DNA of 64,000 nt from Streptomyces collinus (lineage in GTDB: Bacteria; Actinomycetota; Actinomycetes; Streptomycetales; Streptomycetaceae): positions 6,510,001 to 6,574,000 of the forward strand of contig NZ_CP133771.1 in the NCBI RefSeq assembly GCF_031348265.1, in the 5' to 3' direction. The notes under the pieces were generated by a model. That model was not told where the DNA came from. It did not search any database and saw only the letters and a program-made list of their open reading frames with translations. The position numbers and the translations under genes were made by a program. Below are positions 36,159-45,163 of the stretch, one piece after another (positions within the stretch are counted from its first letter, which is position 1; each line of letters begins with the position of its first letter).

Positions 36159-36174
36159 CCCCACATCTAGTGGT
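36159..36174 (+). promoter_or_regulatory. NrdR box 1
   Basis: CCCCACATCTAGTGGT contains the dyad CCAC-N5-GTGG, as in NrdR boxes of Streptomyces ribonucleotide reductase promoters. Confidence 0.7.
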
Positions 36175-36189
36175 TGGATTGCAGCAGCA

Positions 36190-36205
36190 GCCCAGAAGTT
36201 GTGGT
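36190..36205 (+). promoter_or_regulatory. NrdR box 2
   Basis: GCCCAGAAGTTGTGGT agrees with box 1 at 11 of 16 positions and begins exactly 31 bases downstream of it, the three-helical-turn spacing known for paired NrdR boxes. Confidence 0.65.
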
Positions 36206-36313
36206 CCCCCGGGTCTCGAGGCCCATGGTCATCGCCTATGCTTGGGGCTGCTTCGTGGGGCGCAAGAGGTCCGGCGAGGCTATTGAGTCTGCTGTGAGGA
36301 GGGTTGGGAGATC

Positions 36314-36874
36314 ATGCACTGCCCCTTCTGCAGGCACCCCGACAGTCGTGTCGTCGACAGTCGTACGACCGACGACGGCACATCGATCCGCAGGCGCCGC
36401 CAGTGCCCTGACTGCTCCCGTCGTTTCACGACCGTGGAGACGTGCTCGCTCATGGTGGTGAAGCGGTCCGGAGTCACCGAGCCCTTCAGTCGTACGAAGG
36501 TCATCAATGGAGTGCGCAAGGCGTGCCAGGGGCGGCCCGTCACCGAGGACGCGCTCGCCCAGCTCGGCCAACGGGTCGAGGAGGCGGTGCGGGCCACCGG
36601 AAGCGCCGAGCTGACCACCCACGACGTGGGGCTGGCCATACTCGGCCCGCTGCAGGAACTCGACCTTGTCGCCTACCTGCGATTCGCCTCCGTCTACCGG
36701 GCGTTCGACTCGCTCGACGACTTCGAGGCGGCCATCGAGGAACTCAGGGCGCAGACGGGACACTCCGGCGCGGACGACGAAGACCGCGAGGACACGGCCA
36801 CGGGGGGCCAGGAAGACGACCGCGGGTCCGGAGGGGCGGAACAGGTCCCCCAGCCCGCCGGCGCCGCCGACTGA
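36314..36874 (+). CDS. nrdR: Transcriptional repressor NrdR
   Basis: A 186-residue regulator with a zinc ribbon (Cys3, Cys6, Cys31, Cys34 in MHCPFC and QCPDC) and an ATP-cone domain (VVKRSGVTEPFSRTKVINGVRKAC). It binds nucleotides and represses ribonucleotide reductase operons when dATP is sufficient. The C-terminal ~35 residues are acidic and Gly-rich, an extension beyond most NrdR proteins. It heads an operon with nrdJ, and tandem NrdR boxes ~110 bases upstream suggest autoregulation. Confidence 0.96.
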   Translation: MHCPFCRHPDSRVVDSRTTDDGTSIRRRRQCPDCSRRFTTVETCSLMVVKRSGVTEPFSRTKVINGVRKACQGRPVTEDALAQLGQRVEEAVRATGSAELTTHDVGLAILGPLQELDLVAYLRFASVYRAFDSLDDFEAAIEELRAQTGHSGADDEDREDTATGGQEDDRGSGGAEQVPQPAGAAD

Positions 36875-37038
36875 CCGGCGAGCCGGACCCGGAAGGCAGC
36901 TCCGGGCCCGGCCGGGCGGCGGCGATGAGAAGACCTGTTGCGGGCGACGCGAGTGGGTGCCCGCAACACCAGACAGAACACCGTGCCACGGGAACAACGG
37001 GGCACTTCAGGGCGTTTTCGCCCGTACAGGGAGGCGGC

Positions 37039-39930
37039 ATGACAGAGACGGCGAGCGGTCCGGCACGGAGTACCCGCGCCAAGAGCGCCAAGGCGAGCAA
37101 GGGCCTGCGTGTCGAGCGCATCCACACCACCCCTGGGGTCCACCCCTATGACGAGGTGGCCTGGGAGCGTCGTGACGTCGTCATGACCAACTGGCGCGAC
37201 GGCTCGGTCAACTTCGAGCAGCGCGGCGTCGAGTTCCCCGACTTCTGGTCGGTGAACGCGGTCAACATCGTCACCAGCAAGTACTTCCGCGGTGCCGTGG
37301 GCACCCCGCAGCGCGAGACCAGCCTCAAGCAGCTGATCGACCGCATCGTGAAGACGTACCGGAAGGCCGGTGAGGACCACAAGTACTTCTCCTCGCCCGC
37401 CGACGCCGAGATCTTCGAGCACGAGCTGGCCTACGCCCTCCTGCACCAGATCTTCAGCTTCAACAGCCCCGTGTGGTTCAACGTGGGCACGCCGCAGCCC
37501 CAGCAGGTCTCCGCCTGCTTCATCCTGTCCGTCGACGACTCCATGGAGTCGATCCTCGACTGGTACAAGGAAGAGGGCATGATCTTCAAGGGCGGCTCCG
37601 GCGCCGGCCTGAACCTCTCCAGGATCCGCTCCTCCAAGGAGCTGCTGTCCTCCGGCGGCAACGCCTCCGGCCCGGTCTCCTTCATGCGCGGCGCCGACGC
37701 CTCCGCAGGAACGATCAAGTCCGGTGGCGCCACCCGCCGCGCCGCCAAGATGGTCGTCCTCGATGTGGACCACCCGGACATCGAGGACTTCATCGAGACC
37801 AAGGTCAAGGAAGAAGAGAAGATCCGCGTCCTGCGCGACGCGGGCTACGACATGGACCTGGGCGGCGACGACATCACGTCCGTCCAGTACCAGAACGCCA
37901 ACAACTCGGTCCGTGTCAACGACGAGTTCATGAAGGCGGTCGAGCAGGGCGGCCAGTTCGGGCTGCGTGGCCGGATGACCGGTGAGGTCATCGAGGAGGT
38001 CGACGCCAAGTCGCTCTTCCGCAAGATCGCCGAGGCCGCCTGGGCCTGCGCCGACCCCGGCATCCAGTACGACGACACCATCAACACCTGGCACACCTGC
38101 CCCGAGTCCGGCCGGATCACCGCGTCGAACCCGTGCAGCGAGTACATGCACCTGGACAACACGTCCTGCAACCTGGCCTCGCTGAACCTGATGAAGTTCC
38201 TGAAGGACGACGGCAAGGGCAACCAGTCCTTCGAGGCCGAGCGCTTCCAGAAGGTCGTCGAGCTGGTCATCACCGCGATGGACATCTCGATCTGCTTCGC
38301 GGACTTCCCGACCCAGAAGATCGGCGAGAACACGCGCGCGTTCCGCCAGCTCGGCATCGGCTACGCCAACCTCGGCGCCCTGCTGATGGCCACCGGTCAC
38401 GCCTACGACTCCGACGGCGGTCGCTCCCTCGCCGGTGCCATCACCTCCCTGATGACGGGCACGGCCTACCGGCGCTCCGCCGAACTCGCCTCGGTCGTCG
38501 GCCCGTACGACGGCTACGCCCGCAACGCCGACGCCCACAAGCGCGTCATGAAGCAGCACTCGGACGCCAACGACACGGCCGTCCGCATGGACGACCTGGA
38601 CACCCCGGTGTGGGCCGCCGCCAGCGAGGCCTGGGGAGACGTGCTGCGCATCGGTGAGAAGAACGGTTTCCGTAACTCTCAGGCGTCCGTGCTCGCCCCG
38701 ACCGGCACCATCGGTCTGGCGATGTCCTGCGACACCACCGGTGTCGAGCCCGACCTCGCGCTGGTCAAGTTCAAGAAGCTGGTCGGCGGCGGCTCGATGC
38801 AGATCGTCAACGGCACCGTCCCGCAGGCCCTGCGTCGCCTGGGCTACCTGGAAGAGCAGATCGAGGCGATCGTCGCCCACATCGCCGACAACGGCAACGT
38901 GATCGACGCCCCCGGTCTCAAGCCCGAGCACTACGAGGTGTTCGACTGCGCCATGGGCGAGCGGGCCATCTCCCCGATGGGCCACGTCCGCATGATGGCC
39001 GCTATCCAGCCGTGGATCTCCGGCGCCATCTCCAAGACGGTCAACATGCCGGAGACGGCGACCGTCGAGGAGGTCGAGGAGATCTACTTCGAGGCCTGGA
39101 AGCTGGGCGTCAAGGCGCTCGCGATCTACCGCGACAACTGCAAGGTCGGCCAGCCCCTCTCCGCCAAGACCAAGGAGAAGGAGAAGGCGGAGATCACCGA
39201 GAAGACCGAGGAGACCATCCGCACCGCGGTCGAGAAGGTCGTCGAGTACCGCCCGGTCCGCAAGCGCCTGCCGAAGGGACGTCCCGGCATCACCACGTCC
39301 TTCACCGTCGGCGGTGCCGAGGGCTACATGACCGCCAACTCCTACCCGGACGACGGTCTCGGTGAGGTCTTCCTCAAGATGTCCAAGCAGGGCTCGACCC
39401 TCGCGGGCATGATGGACGCCTTCTCCATCGCGGTCTCCGTGGGTCTCCAGTACGGCGTGCCGCTGGAGACGTACGTCTCGAAGTTCACCAACATGCGCTT
39501 CGAGCCGGCCGGTATGACGGACGACCCGGACGTGCGGATGGCGCAGTCGATCGTCGACTACATCTTCCGCCGCCTGGCGCTGGACTTCCTGCCCTTCGAG
39601 ACGCGCTCCGCGCTCGGCATCCACTCCGCCGAGGAGCGCCAGCGTCACCTCGAGACCGGGTCGTACGAGCCGTCCGACGACGAGGTCGACGTGGAGGGGC
39701 TCGCCCAGTCGGCACCGCGTGCCCAGGAGCTGAAGGCCGTTGCCGCTCCGAAGGCCGAGGAAGCGGTCAAGCCCGCCCCGCAGCAGGCGCACACCAGCGC
39801 CGAACTGGTGGAGATGCAGCTGGGCATCCAGGCCGACGCCCCGCTGTGCTTCTCCTGCGGTACGAAGATGCAGCGCGCGGGTTCCTGCTACATCTGCGAG
39901 GGCTGCGGCTCGACCAGCGGCTGCAGCTGA
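37039..39930 (+). CDS. nrdJ: Adenosylcobalamin-dependent (class II) ribonucleotide reductase NrdJ
   Basis: A 963-residue enzyme reducing ribonucleotides to deoxyribonucleotides with coenzyme B12. GGGAGG precedes the ATG by about 6 bases. The N-terminal block has FNSPVWFNVG and QQVSACFILSV, the centre has the active-site NPCSEYMHLDNTSCNLASLN, and the C-terminus ends in a Cys-rich tail (CFSCGTKMQRAGSCYICEGC) resembling a zinc ribbon that re-reduces the active site. It is co-transcribed with nrdR, 160 bases apart. This enzyme is independent of oxygen. Confidence 0.97.
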   Translation: MTETASGPARSTRAKSAKASKGLRVERIHTTPGVHPYDEVAWERRDVVMTNWRDGSVNFEQRGVEFPDFWSVNAVNIVTSKYFRGAVGTPQRETSLKQLIDRIVKTYRKAGEDHKYFSSPADAEIFEHELAYALLHQIFSFNSPVWFNVGTPQPQQVSACFILSVDDSMESILDWYKEEGMIFKGGSGAGLNLSRIRSSKELLSSGGNASGPVSFMRGADASAGTIKSGGATRRAAKMVVLDVDHPDIEDFIETKVKEEEKIRVLRDAGYDMDLGGDDITSVQYQNANNSVRVNDEFMKAVEQGGQFGLRGRMTGEVIEEVDAKSLFRKIAEAAWACADPGIQYDDTINTWHTCPESGRITASNPCSEYMHLDNTSCNLASLNLMKFLKDDGKGNQSFEAERFQKVVELVITAMDISICFADFPTQKIGENTRAFRQLGIGYANLGALLMATGHAYDSDGGRSLAGAITSLMTGTAYRRSAELASVVGPYDGYARNADAHKRVMKQHSDANDTAVRMDDLDTPVWAAASEAWGDVLRIGEKNGFRNSQASVLAPTGTIGLAMSCDTTGVEPDLALVKFKKLVGGGSMQIVNGTVPQALRRLGYLEEQIEAIVAHIADNGNVIDAPGLKPEHYEVFDCAMGERAISPMGHVRMMAAIQPWISGAISKTVNMPETATVEEVEEIYFEAWKLGVKALAIYRDNCKVGQPLSAKTKEKEKAEITEKTEETIRTAVEKVVEYRPVRKRLPKGRPGITTSFTVGGAEGYMTANSYPDDGLGEVFLKMSKQGSTLAGMMDAFSIAVSVGLQYGVPLETYVSKFTNMRFEPAGMTDDPDVRMAQSIVDYIFRRLALDFLPFETRSALGIHSAEERQRHLETGSYEPSDDEVDVEGLAQSAPRAQELKAVAAPKAEEAVKPAPQQAHTSAELVEMQLGIQADAPLCFSCGTKMQRAGSCYICEGCGSTSGCS

Positions 39931-39951
39931 CGCCGAACCCCTGAGCCGATG

Positions 39952-39989
39952 ACGACAGGGGCACCGCCTGCGGGCGGTGCCCCTGTCGT
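39952..39989. terminator. Bidirectional terminator after nrdJ
   Basis: A perfect 17-bp stem (39952-39968 with 39973-39989) with a TGCG loop, placed between nrdJ and the convergent terD-like gene. Confidence 0.9.
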
Positions 39990-40013
39990 TCTGCCTGCCT
40001 CGTCGTAACGGGC

Positions 40014-40547
40014 TCAGGGGCGCTGCGCCGCACCCATCGTGTCGGCGAAGTCCACGGGATCGCCCTCGAAACCACGCAGACCGGACCGGAAGTCCCACGG
40101 GCCGGAGCCCTCCCGGGTGAACTCCGCGACCGTCGTCGCCGTCGCCCCGAGGACACCCCCGAAGTCGTCCTCCGTGAGGACGGTGTACCCCTCGCGGATA
40201 CGCAGTCCGGGGTTGCTCACACTGACGAAGGTGCGCTCCGCCGGGCGCTGTTGGATGACGACACCGACCACCACGCGCGCGTACCGGACGTCCAGCCGGT
40301 CGAGTTCCAGCGTCATGACTTCGTCGTAGCCGAAGCCCTGGCCGTCCTTGCTGTCCCGGTTCAGGGTGATCGTGCCGTCGGGCGAGCGGCTGTCGAAGTG
40401 CACCACATATGCGGGGTCGCCGTGCGGAGCGTCCGCCAGGTAGGTCGCGGCGATCAGATCCAGGTCGGTGGACGGCTGCCCCGCCGGACTGGGATCCCAC
40501 CGCACCGCGATCTCGACCTTGCGAAGCCCCTTGTTGAGCCCGTCCAC
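40014..40547 (-). CDS. TerD-family protein
   Basis: About 177 residues from a GTG at 40547 with AAGGGG 6 bases before it; the frame is open to 40658 but without a ribosome site. The sequence shows the TerD pattern: VEIAVRWDPSPAG...DLDLIAATYL, VHFDSRSPDGTITLNRDSKDG and ADTM-type ends. TerD proteins bind calcium through acidic residues and are linked to tellurite resistance and stress. It is a lone copy here, apart from any ter cluster. Confidence 0.85.
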   Translation of the reverse strand: MDGLNKGLRKVEIAVRWDPSPAGQPSTDLDLIAATYLADAPHGDPAYVVHFDSRSPDGTITLNRDSKDGQGFGYDEVMTLELDRLDVRYARVVVGVVIQQRPAERTFVSVSNPGLRIREGYTVLTEDDFGGVLGATATTVAEFTREGSGPWDFRSGLRGFEGDPVDFADTMGAAQRP

Positions 40548-40690
40548 CAGAGTCCCCTTCCCCGTACCGACCCGTCCGTCGGACCCAACTGCCGGGCCCT
40601 TATGACCGTTTGTCCATCCTGCCACGCGCGTGGGTGCGCGCGTGGGGGAGTGGTCCACCCGAGAGTGACCGACGCCACGCTCGGTGGCCT

Positions 40691-40696
40691 TACCAT
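40691..40696 (+). promoter_or_regulatory. -10 box of the DUF4937 gene (leaderless type)
   Basis: TACCAT ends 6 bases before the GTG at 40703; there is no ribosome site. Confidence 0.4.
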
Positions 40697-40702
40697 GGCG
40701 CG

Positions 40703-41308
40703 GTGCTGGTCAAGTGGATTCGCTGCACCGTGGTGGACCGCCGCGGTTTCGAGCGGGGGCAGCGGAAGTGGGCGGGGCTTCTGGGGGAGCCGGGATTTCG
40801 CGGGCAGGGGGGTGGCTGGAGCCGGGGACGGCCGGACGTGGCGCACATCTTCGCGTTCTGGGAGAGCCGCGCTTTCTACGACTCCTTCATGGCACGGTCG
40901 CACGACCGGCTCGCGTCGGCCCAGGCGGGAACGTTCAAGGACGCGCAGGTGAGGCTCTTCGACTATCGCTTCGACGTGAAGACCGGGTTCGAACCGCGCT
41001 TCACCGACGCCGACCTGCTCCGGGTGGCGCTCTGCCGCATCCACGAGGAACGGGCCGAACACTTCGTGCTGATGCAGGAGAAGGTCTGGAACCCGGCGAT
41101 GGCCGGCTCGCCCGGCATGGTGCGCGGGCTGTTCGGTGAGGCGCCGGGGAACGAGTTCCTGGTGCTGTCGATGTGGCGCTCGGCCGCCGAGCACGGCAAG
41201 TACCGCACCGAACGCGTGGAGCGGCTCGCCCTGAGGGCCCAGACGGAGGCTGACGTGGCGGCGCTCACCGGGGACGTCGTGGACATGGAGTCGAGCTGGA
41301 CGGTCTGA
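40703..41308 (+). CDS. YdbC-family (DUF4937) protein
   Basis: A 201-residue protein starting VLVKWIRCTVVDRRGFERGQRKWAGL. It is built of two ferredoxin-like ABM-type halves: GRPDVAHIFAFWESRAFYDSFMA in the first and NEFLVLSMWRSAAEHGKYRTERVERL in the second. Similar proteins are annotated as YdbC/DUF4937. No catalytic motif is recognisable and the function is unknown. Confidence 0.75.
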   Translation: MLVKWIRCTVVDRRGFERGQRKWAGLLGEPGFRGQGGGWSRGRPDVAHIFAFWESRAFYDSFMARSHDRLASAQAGTFKDAQVRLFDYRFDVKTGFEPRFTDADLLRVALCRIHEERAEHFVLMQEKVWNPAMAGSPGMVRGLFGEAPGNEFLVLSMWRSAAEHGKYRTERVERLALRAQTEADVAALTGDVVDMESSWTV

Positions 41309-41495
41309 GCTCGCGGAGCCGGGTGCCCCGGATGGTGCGGGCGGGTGCTCGGAGGGGTGCGGGGCTGGGTGACGCCGTGGGGCCCGGACGGAACCGTTCG
41401 GACAGACGTGCGATCAGTGTGACCTGTGGTGCAGGAATCGTGTGACCTACGCTGTATGGGTGCGGCAGGAGTCCTCCGCCGGCCCTCACCCGATC

Positions 41496-41501
41496 TAGGG
41501 T
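41496..41501 (+). promoter_or_regulatory. -10 box of the histidine phosphatase gene (leaderless type)
   Basis: TAGGGT ends 6 bases before the ATG at 41508; no Shine-Dalgarno sequence. Confidence 0.45.
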
Positions 41502-41507
41502 CTTGGC

Positions 41508-42167
41508 ATGGCACGACCACGGCGCATCGTCCTTGTCCGGCACGGCGAGTCGACGGGCAATGTCGATGACTCCGTCTACGAGCGTGAGCCCGACCACGCC
41601 CTGGCGCTGACCGAGCGCGGCCGCAGGCAGGCCGAGGCCACGGGCGAGCAGCTGCGCGAGCTCTTCGGCGACGAGCACGTCAGCGTGTACGTCTCCCCGT
41701 ACCGTCGTACGCACGAGACCTTGCGCGCGTTCCACCTCGACCCCGGACTCATACGGGTGCGCGAGGAACCCCGGCTGCGCGAGCAGGACTGGGGCAACTG
41801 GCAGGACCGGGACGAGGTCCGCCTTCAGAAGGCCTATCGGGACGCGTACGGCCACTTCTTCTACCGCTTCGCCCAGGGCGAGTCCGGCGCCGACGTCTAC
41901 GACCGGGTCGGCGGCTTCCTGGAGAGCCTGTTCCGCAGCTTCGAGGACCCCGACCACCCGCCGAACGTCCTCATCGTCACCCACGGCCTGGCCATGCGGC
42001 TCTTCTGCATGCGGTGGTTCCACTGGACGGTGTCGGAGTTCGAGTCACTGTCGAACCCCGGGAACGGCGAGGTGCGGATGCTCGTTCTGGGGGACGACGG
42101 CAAGTACACCCTGGACCGGCCGTTCGATCGTTGGCGAGATCCCGAGCCGTACGGGATCACCGGATAG
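41508..42167 (+). CDS. Histidine phosphatase family protein
   Basis: A 219-residue phosphoglycerate-mutase-like phosphatase. The catalytic motif is LVRHGESTGN near residue 8, and the second His lies in VTHGLAMRLF. The central YRRTHETL and EEPRLREQDWGNWQ are typical of the cofactor-dependent branch. The substrate is unknown. It is followed after 12 bases by an ADP-ribosylglycohydrolase-type gene and probably shares its transcript. Confidence 0.88.
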   Translation: MARPRRIVLVRHGESTGNVDDSVYEREPDHALALTERGRRQAEATGEQLRELFGDEHVSVYVSPYRRTHETLRAFHLDPGLIRVREEPRLREQDWGNWQDRDEVRLQKAYRDAYGHFFYRFAQGESGADVYDRVGGFLESLFRSFEDPDHPPNVLIVTHGLAMRLFCMRWFHWTVSEFESLSNPGNGEVRMLVLGDDGKYTLDRPFDRWRDPEPYGITG

Positions 42168-42179
42168 AGTGGCAGGGCG

Positions 42180-43085
42180 ATGACCGCTGATTCCTCCCCC
42201 GACGTGCGCCTGGACCGCGCCCTGGCCTGCCTGCGCGGACTGTCCGTCGGGGACGCCCTCGGCTCCCAGTACTTCGTGCCGGTGAACTACCCGCTGCTGA
42301 AGCGCCGCGAGGTGCCGTCCGGACCCTGGCAGTGGACGGACGACACGGAGATGGCCGGTTCGGTCGTCGCCGTCCTGGCCGCCCACCACCGCATCGACCA
42401 GGACGCCCTGGCCCGCTCCTTCGCCGAGCACCACGACTTCGACCGGGGCTACGGCCCCGCGGTCAACCGCCTGCTGCGCCTCGTCCGGGAGGGTGGCGAC
42501 TGGCGGGAGCTCGCCGCGGCACTCTTCAAGGGGCAGGGCTCCTGGGGCAACGGCGCGGCGATGCGGATCGCCCCGCTGGGCGCCTGGTACGCGGACGATC
42601 CGGAGCAGGCGACTCACCAGGCGGAGATCTCGGCGTACACCACCCACCAGCACCGCGAGGGCGTCGTCGGGGCCATGGCGGTCGCAGCGGCCGCCGCGTT
42701 CGCTGCCGCTCCCGACGGGCCGCCCGGCGCCGAAGCCCTCCTCGACGGTGTCATCGACCTGGTGCCCAAGAGCGCCGTCGGCGCGGGGCTTCGCCGTGCC
42801 CGGGACATGCTCGACTACGGCGACCCGGGCACGGTCGCGGCCGTACTGGGCTGCGGGCGGCGTACGACCGCCCACGACACGGTGCCCTTCGCCCTCTGGT
42901 CGGCCGCGAGGAGTCTCGGTGACTATGAGCAGGCGTTCTGGACGACCGCGCAGGTGGGTGGGGATGTCGATACCACGTGCGCCATCGTCGGCGGCGTGAT
43001 CGCCGCGGGGAAGGCGGGGACGCCGCCCACCGAGTGGGTGGATCGGACGGAGCCCCTTCCGGACTGGGTGCCCACGTCGGTCTGA
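42180..43085 (+). CDS. ADP-ribosylglycohydrolase family protein
   Basis: A 301-residue all-alpha enzyme of the ADP-ribosylglycohydrolase (DraG/ARH) family. Metal-binding motifs are visible: GLSVGDALGSQYF and WTDDTEMA in the N-terminal part and GGDVDTTCAIVGG near the C-terminus. It probably removes ADP-ribose from proteins or small molecules. It lies 12 bases after the phosphatase gene. A TAGAGT hexamer 9 bases before the ATG could be an additional internal promoter. Confidence 0.88.
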   Translation: MTADSSPDVRLDRALACLRGLSVGDALGSQYFVPVNYPLLKRREVPSGPWQWTDDTEMAGSVVAVLAAHHRIDQDALARSFAEHHDFDRGYGPAVNRLLRLVREGGDWRELAAALFKGQGSWGNGAAMRIAPLGAWYADDPEQATHQAEISAYTTHQHREGVVGAMAVAAAAAFAAAPDGPPGAEALLDGVIDLVPKSAVGAGLRRARDMLDYGDPGTVAAVLGCGRRTTAHDTVPFALWSAARSLGDYEQAFWTTAQVGGDVDTTCAIVGGVIAAGKAGTPPTEWVDRTEPLPDWVPTSV

Positions 43086-43199
43086 CGGTCTGGCTCTCCT
43101 CTCCTTCAGAAACTCTCCGTGTGTTTCGGGAACTCTCCGTGACCGGGCGCCCGTTGTCCAGACATGCGCTGTGCGAGCCGTCGGGGGGCAACACAAACC

Positions 43200-43625
43200 G
43201 GGAGCGTGAAGGGGGTGGCGGGAACGCGCCACCCTCAAGGCCGCGCCGGATCAACTCGGCACGGTCGGCTGGAACGGCCTGACGATGGAGGGCGTCGCCG
43301 CCGGCGCCCAGACCGGCAAGGCCGCCCTGGTTTCGCACTTCGCTCGGTGATTCACGAGTGCGACACGGCGCGGGCCGAACGCTTTCACGGTGTGATCTTC
43401 GAGGGCGTCGTGGAGCCCACCATGAGGATGTTGTAGGAGGTCGTCGATCGGGGGATCGAGCGTGGCGAGGTGCACCCCGAGGCTGCGAACGGTTATGTCT
43501 TCGACGCCATACCGGCGATGATGATGTACCGCTCGAAAGTGTGCGGCCGTGAAGGGCAGGATCGCGAAGTCGAGGAAATGATCGACCAGTTGATGGTTCG
43601 ACTCCTGCGCCCGCACGGTTGCTGA
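43200..43625 (+). pseudogene. Broken TetR-family regulator gene
   Basis: Reading from 43228, LGTVGWNGLTMEGVAAGAQTGKAAL matches the HTH of TetR regulators but runs into a stop within 12 residues. From about 43326 a second frame reads PGFALRSVIHECDTARAERFHGVIFEGVVEPTMRML, then a TAG at 43434, then EVVDRGIERGEVHPEAANGYVFDAIPAMMMYRSKV, the TetR ligand-domain tail ending at 43625. So about 50 codons are deleted at the junction near 43325 with a frameshift, plus one nonsense codon. The 678-base space between the flanking genes otherwise holds nothing I can assign. Confidence 0.8.
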
Positions 43626-43763
43626 GGCTGTGGCCCGGGGGCCTTGAGCCGCGGTCGGACGGTGCCCGACGTTCCGGCCGGCCGATGCCTGACCGGGTTG
43701 TTCGCGGGCCGCGGCGGACCGGGGTGTCGCGGGCGGTTCCGGGCGGCGTAATCTAGGGGCGCC

Positions 43764-44465
43764 ATGCCGTACGAACCGCCTACTCACACCGTCGAGCGCT
43801 CCCTTCGCGCCACGACCGGAGCGAAGATCGTTGCAGGTGTCGACGAGGTGGGGCGCGGCGCGTGGGCCGGTCCCGTCACCGTCTGCGCGGCGATCACCGG
43901 ACTGCGCCGTCCCCCCGAGGGGCTCACGGACTCGAAGCTGCTCACCATCAAGCGACGTACCGTCCTCGCCGAGGAACTGCGGACCTGGGTGACGTCGTAC
44001 GCGCTGGGGCATGCCTCCCCGGAGGAGATAGACGCTCTGGGGATGACGGCCGCGCTGCGGCTCGCGGCGGGGCGTGCGCTGGACGCACTCCCGGTCCGTC
44101 CTGACGCGGTCATCCTCGACGGCAAGCACGACTACCTCGGCGCGCCCTGGCGGGTCCGTACGGTGATCAAGGGCGACCAGTCCTGCGTGGCGGTCGCAGC
44201 GGCCTCGGTGATCGCCAAGGTTCAGCGCGACAAAATGATGGCCGAACTGGGTATCGACCATGCAGACTTCGGTTTTGCGGACAACGCCGGGTATCCATCG
44301 CCCGTGCACAAGGCCGCACTGGCGGAGCGGGGCCCCACCCCCTACCACCGCTTGTCGTGGGCGTATCTTGATGCGCTGCCCCAGTGGCGGCACCTCAAGA
44401 AGGTCCGCAACTGGGCGGACGGAAGTGTTCCGGAGATTGAGGGCCAGCTCGGCTTCGATTTCTGA
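43764..44465 (+). CDS. rnhB: Ribonuclease HII
   Basis: A 233-residue RNase HII that removes ribonucleotides and RNA primers from DNA. The active site shows GVDEVGRGAWAGPV (Asp, Glu), AVILDGKHDYL and IAKVQRD. The C-terminal NAGYPSPVHKAALAERGPTPYHRLSW matches the family. TAATCT lies 9 bases before the ATG and may be a -10 giving a very short leader; no clear ribosome site is seen. Confidence 0.95.
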   Translation: MPYEPPTHTVERSLRATTGAKIVAGVDEVGRGAWAGPVTVCAAITGLRRPPEGLTDSKLLTIKRRTVLAEELRTWVTSYALGHASPEEIDALGMTAALRLAAGRALDALPVRPDAVILDGKHDYLGAPWRVRTVIKGDQSCVAVAAASVIAKVQRDKMMAELGIDHADFGFADNAGYPSPVHKAALAERGPTPYHRLSWAYLDALPQWRHLKKVRNWADGSVPEIEGQLGFDF

Positions 44466-44533
44466 CGATTTCGTTCGCACGCATGCGCCACCCGCCGACG
44501 CGGGCCGTACCAACGTTTGATAAATATCAACTC

Positions 44534-45163
44534 ATGCCTCTCATTCCCGAGGAGCCTCAGATTCACGAGAGTGCCCAGGGTCCCCGCGCCACGCCGGCCA
44601 GCGGCCGTATCGCGCCGACCCCCCGTCCCGTACCCGGCCCCCGTCCCGCGGCTCCGTTGCGTCCCGGTCGTCCCGGCCCTCTCCGGCCGGCGCCGCCGAT
44701 GCAACGTACGCCGCGCGACGTGGCCGCCAAGCCCGCTCCGTCGGGTCCCGCCGCCGGTGCCGCCGCTCCGGTCACCCCGCAGATCCAGCTGATTCCGGCT
44801 TCCGTGGAGGGGGCGCTCGACGCCGCCGAGGAAGCCGTGGACCTGCTGCTGGACTCCGGTCGTGCCCCCGGCGACGTGCTGGTGATCACGACCGGGGAGC
44901 AGCACCCGTGGGCCGCCCACGAGCTGTCCTTCGGTGAAACCTCCTACTGGGCCCAGCACGACGCCGGCGATGACGTCTTCTACACGGATGTCACCATCGC
45001 GACCCGTGCCGCGTCGCGTCCGGTGGTCGTGGTCGCCGTCAACGGCGGTCCCGAGGACGCAGCCGCGAGTGCCCTGTCCGCGGCTCACTCCCGGGCCGGC
45101 GCCCTGCTGATCGTCTGCGGCGACCCGCAGCGGATCAACTCGGTGCTGGGCGCGGGCGTTTGA
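44534..45163 (+). CDS. Conserved hypothetical protein
   Basis: 209 residues from the ATG at 44534. The first ~85 are Pro/Arg/Ala-rich and probably disordered. The C-terminal ~120 form a compact alpha/beta domain (IPASVEGALDAAEEAVDLLLDSGRAPGDVLVITTGEQHP...SRPVVVVAVNGG...GALLIVCGDPQRI) that vaguely recalls the last domain of UvrD-like helicases, with no Walker motif. It sits between rnhB and recQ in a repair-rich neighbourhood. Function unknown. Confidence 0.7.
   Translation: MPLIPEEPQIHESAQGPRATPASGRIAPTPRPVPGPRPAAPLRPGRPGPLRPAPPMQRTPRDVAAKPAPSGPAAGAAAPVTPQIQLIPASVEGALDAAEEAVDLLLDSGRAPGDVLVITTGEQHPWAAHELSFGETSYWAQHDAGDDVFYTDVTIATRAASRPVVVVAVNGGPEDAAASALSAAHSRAGALLIVCGDPQRINSVLGAGV

Larger units (their letters stand above)
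35691..36313. other. Divergent regulatory region between lexA and nrdR
   Basis: About 620 bases without a supported gene. It contains the lexA SOS box near one end and two NrdR-box-like sites towards nrdR. The central part (35770-36150) is less GC-rich than average; frames through it have no ribosome sites or recognisable products. I see no B12-riboswitch signature. Confidence 0.6.

Noticed and set aside
35806..36297. Plus-strand frames in the lexA-nrdR gap
   Set aside because: There is no ribosome site, their codon use is unlike neighbours, and they run through the NrdR boxes.
35766..36313. Possible cobalamin riboswitch upstream of nrdR-nrdJ
   Set aside because: The B12 riboswitch known in Streptomyces controls the class Ia reductase operon; I could not find the conserved B12-box here.
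43112..43141. Two copies of AACTCTCCGTG 19 bases apart
   Set aside because: They are short, lie in a decayed region beside a pseudogene, and have no clear role.
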